Source: Phycisphaerae bacterium (lineage in GTDB: Bacteria > Planctomycetota > Phycisphaerae > UBA1845). Taken from it: DNA of 45,943 nucleotides. How positions within the stretch are numbered: position 1 is the stretch's first letter; every line of letters starts with the position of its first letter. The translations under genes were made by a program, and so were the position numbers. Shown piece by piece: positions 41,014 through 45,943 of the stretch. The stretch spans positions 1 to 45,943 of the forward strand of contig JAJDDP010000197.1 in NCBI GenBank assembly GCA_029260235.1, written 5' to 3'. Below the pieces are notes generated by a model. It was not told the DNA's origin and did no database searches. It worked only from the letters and a program-made list of their open reading frames with translations.

Positions 41014-41454
41014 CTAGGCGGTGATCAGCTCTCCGCCTTGGTTGGCTGGGCTGGCACCGGCCTCACCGAAGTGCGTGATGAAGGCATCAAGTGCGTTTTG
41101 GAACTGGGCTTCTACCCAAGGCTCGCCGGCATCACAGAAGTTGGTGGTCCGGTCGATGGGTTCGAGGCAGCCCAGGCCGGGAATGAAGAGCTCGGCACTG
41201 GCTTCTGCTTCTTCAAGACCCTTCATGCTGAACCGAATCAAGACATAGCCGTTCTCGGTCAGGGCGAACTTGAACAGCCTGTTGCCAGCTTCGCAGCTTG
41301 GCTGGGTCACGCGAAACCCGTTCTTAGCTGCAAAGTCGTCGAAGCGCCCGGCGCAGGAATCGATGCAATCGGCTGCGAACTGCTCGAACCTGTGCAACCA
41401 CTGCTTCTTGGCTGATTCGAGCTTCTGAAGGAATCCTCGTTGCCAGTCGTTCAT
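41014..41454 (-). CDS. Hypothetical protein, 146 aa
   Basis: The protein starts MNDWQRGFLQKLESAKKQWLHRFEQF, a helix, followed by a mixed domain with 'NGFRVTQPSCEAGNRLFKFALTENGYVLIRFSMKGLEEAEASAELFIPGLG', a beta-rich stretch. The protein is acidic and soluble, with several cysteines (three in the first 60 residues). GGGGGA upstream supports ATG 41454; a longer frame to 41496 is less likely. No family is recognised. It is a monocistronic minus-strand gene. Confidence 0.6.
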   Translation of the reverse strand: MNDWQRGFLQKLESAKKQWLHRFEQFAADCIDSCAGRFDDFAAKNGFRVTQPSCEAGNRLFKFALTENGYVLIRFSMKGLEEAEASAELFIPGLGCLEPIDRTTNFCDAGEPWVEAQFQNALDAFITHFGEAGASPANQGGELITA

Positions 41455-41893
41455 AACTGAGTCCCCCTGATTGGCTTTTTGTGCGCGGCGTTTCATTCTC
41501 TATTCCATTCCTGGATAGTGTCAGGCCCATGCAATATGTGGGATTTCCGACGCCCTCTCCCGTGGGGGCCAGCAGACAAGAACAAGCCTACGATATGCCT
41601 GAGAGGATGGGGTGACTTTCCCTATTCTTCCGGCGGATGAATTGCGTTATCGGAAACGTCTTGCCAGGGAGGTTAGTTTGGCATGTCCAGCGTCACTTGT
41701 GTGATCAGAACCCCGACGACGAGATGGCGTTCAGGCTGGGCGCAGGCGGTTGGGAATAGAAGGTCGGGTATTCTCCGCCCAGCTACACGATGTGACTAGC
41801 GCCCGCAGCAGAATTCCCACACTCGGCCAGCAGCCTGCGCATGCCCCAGTGGATGTATGCTACTAGCCTTGGGTTTTGGATTGTTGGCCCAGT
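41455..41893. other. Intergenic stretch without a supported gene
   Basis: Nothing with coding character was seen on either strand between the two minus-strand genes. No terminator-like T-run is obvious downstream of the small lipoprotein. Confidence 0.4.
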
Positions 41894-42055
41894 CTAACCG
41901 CCCAGGGAGGCGGTAAGGCCCGCTCCTACCACGCTGGTGACGAAGCTCACTGAGCTGGACCGCATAGCATCATTAATACCTTCTTCGCAGCCCAGGTTGG
42001 CACCTGTCGCTACGAGTGCGATCATGCCCAATAGGGCGATTTTGAGTTTGCGCAT
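41894..42055 (-). CDS. Small secreted or lipoprotein-like peptide, 53 aa
   Basis: GGAGGA with a 7-nt spacer precedes ATG 42055. The frame MRKLKIALLGMIALVATGANLGCEEG... reads as a signal peptide with a lipobox-like 'ANLGC', followed by a 30-residue mature part ending 'VVGAGLTASLGG'. Such mini-lipoproteins with Gly-rich ends occur in Planctomycetota; the function is unknown. It falls below common gene-length cutoffs. The overlapping plus-strand frame at 41937-42122 lacks a ribosome binding site and is judged a shadow. Confidence 0.6.
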   Translation of the reverse strand: MRKLKIALLGMIALVATGANLGCEEGINDAMRSSSVSFVTSVVGAGLTASLGG

Positions 42056-42233
42056 GGTTGATTCCTCCATTTCTTGCTGGTCTATCGGACGACAAAGTAT
42101 CGGACTAAACTCGGAGGCCTGAATGCCGCGAAAGAGGACAGGCAGCCCTGAATTATCGGCCCTATGACGGCTGAACAGGGCAGCACAGGCTGAGGCAGAT
42201 CGCGGCGCAGGTTAGATAATTGCGGGCTTAGAG

Positions 42234-42758
42234 ATGCGTCGAAAAATCGCCATCCTTTCCAACTTGCTGATCCCGGGCAGTGGGTTGATCCTATTGCGAC
42301 GGGAGTGGCTGGGATTGGCCACCGCTCTGCTCTTTGGGGCTGCGGTTCAAACGGTGCTGGCTGGAACGCTCGTAGTGCCCGAATCGGTCCCCGGTTTGCT
42401 GACAGCCGGCTGTGTCGGTGTGGCCGTGACTGTCTGGCTGACCTCTCAGTGGCAGATGGTGGTTCGACTTCGACTGGTGTGCGGGTCCGCCCTGAAGGAT
42501 GAATTGGTTGAACTTCGCGAGCGAGCAGCCGCAGCAGCCGAGCGCCGTCGTTTCGCCGAAGCGATCGACATCATGCGTCTGGCCTTGTCGCTGAACGATG
42601 AAGACCTGGAGTGCAACCTGGAATGGGCTAAGCTGATGACTGCTATGGGAAGATTTCCCGAAGCGCGCCGCGCCTGGCACCGAATCTTGCGGCTTGACCG
42701 AAATCGATCCCACTCTCGCGAGGCGAAAGAGGCCCTTAGCTCACTGCCCGAACGATAA
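42234..42758 (+). CDS. Membrane protein with TPR-like C-terminal domain
   Basis: The 174-residue protein has an N-terminal hydrophobic region (about 5-20 and 25-68, NLLIPGSGLILL, ALLFGAAVQTVLAG, PGLLTAGCVGVAVTVWL), then a helical region 'LVELRERAAAAAERRRFAEAIDIMRLALSLNDEDLECNLEWAKLMTAMGRFPEARRAWHRILRLD' with two TPR-like helix pairs. It may anchor a protein-binding scaffold at the membrane. No upstream or downstream partner is evident; a family B repeat follows the stop. Confidence 0.65.
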   Translation: MRRKIAILSNLLIPGSGLILLRREWLGLATALLFGAAVQTVLAGTLVVPESVPGLLTAGCVGVAVTVWLTSQWQMVVRLRLVCGSALKDELVELRERAAAAAERRRFAEAIDIMRLALSLNDEDLECNLEWAKLMTAMGRFPEARRAWHRILRLDRNRSHSREAKEALSSLPER

Positions 42759-42772
42759 TCAGTTCTAGCATC

Positions 42773-42802
42773 GGTAGGTCAGGCGCCGGAGGCTGACCCA
42801 CC
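42773..42802. repeat. Dispersed intergenic repeat, family B copy 2
   Basis: GGTAGGTCAGGCGCCGGAG begins an imperfect hairpin (GGTCAG with CTGACC) similar to 7161-7193. It lies 14 bp after the stop of the TPR-like gene and before the convergent minus-strand gene. Confidence 0.35.
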
Positions 42803-42859
42803 CCAAAGCGTCTTGGGCTTTATCTGCAGATCATTGGGACCGCACGCGAGTCGGACGAT

Positions 42860-43642
42860 TCAATTCCCCTCGCCCCGGCCCGATCTTCTACGCTGGGGAG
42901 GACCGGGTTTCCCCTCTTGATGGCCGGTACGCGGAGGGCCACCTGTTCTGTTGAGGAACACGTCCTGGCTGTGCTTGCCCATGCCGCCGTCGCCGGGGTG
43001 GAGGCGTTCATCCACTTCGTGCTCGATGATGCGGTCCCGTTTTTCGAGTTGATAGGCCAAGCGGTCTTCTAGCCGATCGAGTCGTTTCTCGAGTTGGGCA
43101 ATCTGCAACTTGCTTCGCTCCTGGCGAATGTCGAACTGCTTGCTTACCAGTCGAGTCATCTGCTTGCGTAGCGCTTGGCCATCTTCGGCCGATTCTGCCT
43201 CCAGGAACTTCTGGGCTGTCCGGCGAATGTCGAATTCGATTTGGATCTCTTCGATGCCCAACTTGCCAATTTCTGGATCGTTTTCCATCTCTTCCATGAG
43301 GTGGCTGAGGCGAGGCATCATCTGCCGGAAGCGGCGGCGAAAACGTTCGGGATTACTTTGTTCCCAGCGGCTTAGCTGCTTTGCCTGCTCAGGGAAGTTG
43401 GTTTCGACAAACTCGCGGACTCGCCCACGCTCGTCTTCGGACATGTGGTCAAGAAAAAACCGCCCTTGCTGCTTTCCAAGCTTCCCGCTGCCGCCTCGGG
43501 GCCTATCTCCGCGGCCATCGGCGGAACGGGGGCCTCCCAGTGGCGCATCCTGCGCATGAGCAGGTCCGACGCCAAGTAGCAATACCACTGACAGGCCTGC
43601 AAGTAGGTATGCTGATTGTTTCATTGTCGCTGTCTTCATCAC
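42860..43642 (-). CDS. Periplasmic coiled-coil protein, Spy/CpxP-like in character
   Basis: The 260-residue protein has a signal peptide (MKQSAYLLAGLSVVLLLGVGPAHAQ). The mature part is highly charged and almost entirely helical ('EDERGRVREFVETNFPEQAKQLSRWEQ', 'LRKQMTRLVSKQFDIRQERSKLQIAQLEKRLDRLEDRLAYQLEKR' in outline), followed by a Gly/Pro/Arg-rich tail. It resembles heavy-metal/stress-sensing Spy, CpxP or CnrX-type helical hairpins, though no LTxxQ motif is seen. Its place directly after an ECF sigma and its anti-sigma suggests it is a sensor or a target of that system. The start has alternatives at 43642 and 43624. Confidence 0.6.
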   Translation of the reverse strand: MMKTATMKQSAYLLAGLSVVLLLGVGPAHAQDAPLGGPRSADGRGDRPRGGSGKLGKQQGRFFLDHMSEDERGRVREFVETNFPEQAKQLSRWEQSNPERFRRRFRQMMPRLSHLMEEMENDPEIGKLGIEEIQIEFDIRRTAQKFLEAESAEDGQALRKQMTRLVSKQFDIRQERSKLQIAQLEKRLDRLEDRLAYQLEKRDRIIEHEVDERLHPGDGGMGKHSQDVFLNRTGGPPRTGHQEGKPGPPQRRRSGRGEGN

Positions 43643-43660
43643 AAAACTCCCACACGCGCT

Positions 43661-44293
43661 TTACGTTGGTGCAAAATCTAATCGAACCGGATCTGCCTCA
43701 AGATCATCCAGCAGCCAATCTATTTCTCCGCTAATGTCATCCATCCAATTGTCGTCCCAGGTGGCGTTGTTCCCCACAGCCAATGCATCCTCCAGCGCAT
43801 CGATTTCATTCGCAATGGCCATCCATTCCGACTCCTCGTCGTCGAATGCAGTCTCCATCGTTGGGATCAGCACCGGCACCGAAGCCACGACCGTTGTGCT
43901 CGCATCGTGCAGCTTGCCTGGGTTCCAGAGACCGATCCCAGCGACAAGCAAGATAGCCGCAGCAACCGCCAGGTCTCGAAAGGCCTGAAAGGTGAGTCGA
44001 CCGGCACTTGGATCGCCCTGTTCTTGATCACCCTCAGCGGCGCTGGCCAATTCGAGGGCAACGGCCCGTTTGGCAGCTTGGAGTGCTCCGGGGCGGTCAA
44101 CGTCGTATGCCTGCTGGGCGAGCCAGTCTTCGTTTGAAGATATTTCAACCCGCAACTTGGTCCGTTCCAAGAGACCGAGCGGCAGATCGGGCATCATGCC
44201 TTTCTTGGCCAACCATTCTTCCTGGACTTTGATCTCACGGAGCAAGGTGTCTTGATCGTCTTGGCTCGGATATTGTTCTCGAGGTGATGTCAT
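43661..44293 (-). CDS. Predicted anti-sigma factor with one membrane segment
   Basis: The 210-residue protein overlaps the upstream ECF sigma gene by 4 nt (ATGA). It has a helical cytoplasmic N-terminus with 'DTLLREIKVQEEWLAKKGMMPDLPLGLLERTKLRVEISSNEDWLA', one membrane segment at about 104-122 (DLAVAAAILLVAGIGLW) and an acidic periplasmic part. No zinc anti-sigma HxxxCxxC motif is present, so it would be a non-ZAS type. The assignment rests on gene order and topology. Confidence 0.65.
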   Translation of the reverse strand: MTSPREQYPSQDDQDTLLREIKVQEEWLAKKGMMPDLPLGLLERTKLRVEISSNEDWLAQQAYDVDRPGALQAAKRAVALELASAAEGDQEQGDPSAGRLTFQAFRDLAVAAAILLVAGIGLWNPGKLHDASTTVVASVPVLIPTMETAFDDEESEWMAIANEIDALEDALAVGNNATWDDNWMDDISGEIDWLLDDLEADPVRLDFAPT

Positions 44294-44874
44294 TCGTATT
44301 CCTCCATCATCTCACGCAGCTTGCCTAATCCGCGGTGTGCCCGAGCCAGGGCTGTGCCGAGGGGCGTATCCATAAGCTCGGCAATTCTTGCAAAACTAAG
44401 CCCCGAAAAATGCCGGAGCACAACGACCTCCCGCTCAGCCTCGGGCAGCTTGGCTATGGCGATTTGAAGAGCGTCCATTTCTTCGTCCTGCGCGACCCCA
44501 GCCCCAGGGACTAGGCCGTGGTGATCTGCCAAGTCGATTTGACCGCCGCCATCCTCTCGGCTGTTCGACGGGTCGGCTTCTAGCGGCGAGGTACTCGGGC
44601 GTCTGCGAATCCTTCGGACCCGGTCGCGGACCAGATTTGTCGCGATCCGAAAGATCCATCCATCAAATTTTCCGTCGTGTTCGTAGTCAGGCAAGGTGCG
44701 GACGACTCTGACGAACACCTCCTGAAGCAGATCCTCAGCTTCCTCGTGGACACCGCACAGCCGGTAGAGGTACCCGTACAGACGGGCACCGTAGGCGTCC
44801 ACCAGGGCGTCCAACGCCCCGGAACTCCGCCGCTGAGCCTGATGAATCAAAGTGGCCAGTTGATCCTGTTCCAT
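44290..44874 (-). CDS. ECF RNA polymerase sigma factor, RpoE-like
   Basis: The 194-residue protein shows region 2 ('LVDAYGARLYGYLYRLCGVHEEAEDLLQEVFVRVVRTLPDYEHDGKFDGWIFRIATNLVRDRVRR') and region 4 ('IAKLPEAEREVVVLRHFSGLSFARIAELMDTPLGTALARAHRGLGKLREMM') with canonical spacing. It probably directs polymerase to its own operon and stress targets. ATG 44874 is chosen because residues before it in the longer frame (to 44922) do not look like sigma N-termini. It is first in the operon with the anti-sigma and the periplasmic protein. Confidence 0.9.
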   Translation of the reverse strand: MEQDQLATLIHQAQRRSSGALDALVDAYGARLYGYLYRLCGVHEEAEDLLQEVFVRVVRTLPDYEHDGKFDGWIFRIATNLVRDRVRRIRRRPSTSPLEADPSNSREDGGGQIDLADHHGLVPGAGVAQDEEMDALQIAIAKLPEAEREVVVLRHFSGLSFARIAELMDTPLGTALARAHRGLGKLREMMEEYE

Positions 44875-45063
44875 ACCTGCTTCTTGTCGTCCAAACGCCG
44901 GCGAAAGCAAGAAATTGCACAAAAAATGGGCTTGAGGTTCTCGGACGGCACATTTGCGGCCAAAATTGTGCGATAGGCATTGATTAAAAAGCGCATCTCG
45001 CTAGACTGCTTTACTTCGCGCGCCGCCCGGATTGAGGAGGCGGCGGCTGATAGAGGTGATCAA

Positions 45064-45357
45064 ATGTCAAGAGAATGCTTCTTTACCGGAAGAAAGACCC
45101 GCAGCGGAATGCGCATCGCCCGTCGGGGTAAGGCCAAATACCTTGGCGGAGTCGGCCTGAAGACCACCGGCCACACCAAGCGGAAATTCAAGCCGAATAT
45201 CCAAAAGGTACGGGCGGTAGTCAACGGAACGGTGTGCCGAATTAGGGTGTCTGCCAAAGCCATCAAAATGGGCTTGGTCATCAAGCCCCAGAAACGGAAC
45301 TGGACTCCAGGGCAAGCTTCCGAGCAAGCTGCGGGTTCCGATCAAGGCGCGGACTAG
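45064..45357 (+). CDS. rpmB: 50S ribosomal protein L28
   Basis: The 97-residue protein has the L28 features: an N-terminal 'RECFFTGRKTRSG', the basic 'GHTKRKFKPNIQKVRAVVNGTVCRIRVSAKAIKMGLV' segment and a flexible acidic tail. Cys in 'CFFTG' remains, but the second pair of a zinc-type L28 is absent. AGGTG with a ~7-nt spacer sets ATG 45064, not the longer 44980 frame. It is followed by hairpins and a strong terminator. Confidence 0.9.
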   Translation: MSRECFFTGRKTRSGMRIARRGKAKYLGGVGLKTTGHTKRKFKPNIQKVRAVVNGTVCRIRVSAKAIKMGLVIKPQKRNWTPGQASEQAAGSDQGAD

Positions 45358-45376
45358 CCGTAGCGAGTGGCAAGGT

Positions 45377-45398
45377 GCAGAGGCGCTAGTGCCTCTGC
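45377..45398 (+). other. 8-bp hairpin after rpmB
   Basis: GCAGAGGC and GCCTCTGC enclose GCTAGT, 20 nt past the rpmB stop. No T-run follows directly; it may assist the terminator 37 nt further on. Confidence 0.45.
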
Positions 45399-45434
45399 GG
45401 AAGTTACAAGCAGCATGCAAGATGGTTTGAAGTG

Positions 45435-45461
45435 CGAGGCCCGGTCGGGCCTCGTTTTGTT
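45435..45461 (+). terminator. Rho-independent terminator after rpmB
   Basis: CGAGGCCC (45435-45442), a GGTC loop and GGGCCTCG (45447-45454) form a perfect 8-bp stem followed by TTTTGTT. It separates rpmB from gatC. Confidence 0.88.
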
Positions 45462-45489
45462 CCTATTACACGCCAGGAGAGGTCTGTTA

Positions 45490-45651
45490 ATGGACACTCC
45501 CATTGACGAATCTCAAGTGCGGCACGTCGCTCGCTTGGCCCGTCTCAAACTGTCGGACGATGAAATTCGCCAGCATACCGTTAGTCCAGTGCCCATCCGC
45601 TTACTACTCAGAATCATACTGGCATGCCGTGAAAGGACTCTTGTGGATTGA
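45490..45651 (+). pseudogene. gatC: gatC (Asp/Glu-tRNA amidotransferase subunit C), truncated after ~30 codons
   Basis: ATG 45490 with AGGAGAGG and a 7-nt spacer starts 'IDESQVRHVARLARLKLSDDEI', the characteristic N-terminus of GatC, about one third of the usual ~95 residues. Homology stops after Gln-His-Thr (~45579). The frame runs on as 'VSPVPIRLLLRIILACRER...' to a stop at 45651. An IS66-type transposase end follows 160 bp further, so an insertion or contig join has cut the gene. GatCAB amidates Glu-tRNA(Gln) and Asp-tRNA(Asn). The rest of gatC would lie beyond the window if the insertion is real. Confidence 0.75.
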
Positions 45652-45943
45652 CGGCATTTGTCTTGAATCGTCATAGTCTTGTAGCATATGATCGGACCCT
45701 ATGGTTGTGGATGGTCGGCATATGGCTGGTTGGCGTTCATTTGTCGGTGACGAGTTTGCCGATACACGGCGGCTGAAGGTCAGAGAGCCATCTTAGTGAA
45801 GTGTAACTTTTCAGCCATTCGCAACAGCTGCGGCTGGCATCGCGGGGATCTTCCCGGTTTCGAGGTAGGTTTTTAGCCCGTTGGTGATAGTCTTGGTCGG
45901 GTTCAACCCGCGCAGTCGGAGGGTGCGATAGACGCTCATGAGC
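45580..45943 (-). mobile_element. IS66-family insertion sequence, 3' part only, running off the window
   Basis: The boundary is inferred from where GatC homology stops. The piece holds 230 bp of non-coding end sequence and the last 43 codons of the transposase. The inverted repeat cannot be confirmed, because the other end is outside; the target-site duplication is likewise unseen. Confidence 0.5.
45811..45943 (-). CDS. IS66-family transposase (TnpC), C-terminal fragment
   Basis: The open frame enters from the right edge and ends at TGA 45811-45813. Its residues 'LMSVYRTLRLRGLNPTKTI' then 'LKTYLETGKIPAMP' match the C-terminus of IS66 transposases (SVYRTLKLRGxxPxxTI...LRTYxxTGxLPxLP). No start is visible because the remaining ~450 residues lie outside the window. 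Confidence 0.75.
   Translation of the reverse strand, partial: LMSVYRTLRLRGLNPTKTITNGLKTYLETGKIPAMPAAAVANG

Noticed and set aside
41937..42122. 61-codon plus-strand ORF
   Set aside because: Overlaps the minus-strand small lipoprotein, which has a strong ribosome binding site and signal peptide.
45580..45604. IS66 terminal inverted repeat: 'CCGCTTAC' read as GTAAGCGG on the other strand
   Set aside because: Its orientation is that of a right end, opposite to what the adjacent transposase fragment requires, so it is not taken as the terminal repeat.
1..45943. CRISPR arrays, rRNA genes, prophage
   Set aside because: No regularly spaced direct repeats, no rRNA signatures and no phage structural genes were seen.

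Overview
The window looks like a chromosomal stretch, possibly a whole contig, from a Gram-negative bacterium of the phylum Planctomycetota, most likely Phycisphaerae-like. The reasons are the combination of an ECF sigma factor divergent from a Ser/Thr kinase with an extracytoplasmic tail, a pseudopilin-like protein with a 'DGHG' C-terminus, an IPTL-CTERM-type sorting tail, a dockerin-like C-terminus, zinc-knuckle membrane proteins with CxxCGY...RCPEC motifs, two bactofilins, and Kdo transferase (outer-membrane LPS). This placement is inferred from gene content; there is no rRNA in the window.

Layout. 1-2.7 kb: two tandem paralogous zinc-knuckle membrane proteins (the first cut by the left edge) and a small hypothetical gene. 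2.9-7.1 kb (minus): waaA, then a DUF2089-type regulator overlapping a membrane-protein gene, then a secreted PQQ-like beta-propeller protein. 7.3-9.4 kb: a large secreted parallel beta-helix protein. 9.7-14.4 kb (plus): response regulator, two bactofilins (one with a zinc ribbon), a saccharopine-dehydrogenase-like oxidoreductase and a GT87-like membrane glycosyltransferase. 14.5-16.4 kb: a TlpA-like thioredoxin lipoprotein interrupted by an in-frame TGA, convergent with pyruvate kinase. 16.7-20.2 kb: tRNA-Gln(CTG), a hypothetical membrane protein, a GH26-like lipoprotein and a Tat-exported ankyrin-like protein. A 1.16 kb gene-poor stretch follows. 21.4-25 kb: orphan ParA with a basic tail, a VanZ-like protein, mcsA-mcsB (protein arginine kinase) and a PTPS/QueD-like protein. 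25.2-30.2 kb: a second pair of zinc-knuckle membrane proteins, trpE, and a frameshifted secreted propeller/dockerin gene. 30.4-34.9 kb: DUF2617 protein, methyltransferase, PcrA/UvrD helicase and acpS. 34.9-40.8 kb: secreted diheme protein, ECF sigma factor divergent from a Ser/Thr kinase, pseudopilin and a basic membrane-anchored protein. 41-45.9 kb: hypotheticals, a tiny lipoprotein, an ECF sigma/anti-sigma/periplasmic-protein operon, rpmB, and a gatC broken off after about 30 codons, followed by the end of an IS66-family transposase at the right edge.

The most interesting signal is at 14491-14991. A lipoprotein thioredoxin-like reading frame has a TGA exactly where the first cysteine of the CxxC motif belongs (Gly-TGA-Ser-Pro-Cys). 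The frame continues with the rest of a normal thioredoxin fold. A perfect 7-bp hairpin with a GGC loop starts 10 nt after the TGA, matching the geometry of a bacterial SECIS element. I read this as a selenocysteine-containing (UxxC) TlpA-like lipoprotein that gene callers split into two fragments.

Other points of interest: a nine-G tract that breaks the propeller gene, IS66 next to a truncated gatC, McsA-McsB without visible CtsR or ClpC, a zinc-ribbon bactofilin, dispersed hairpin repeats, and small genes that are easily missed (41894-42055 and a possible leader ORF at 38878-38916).
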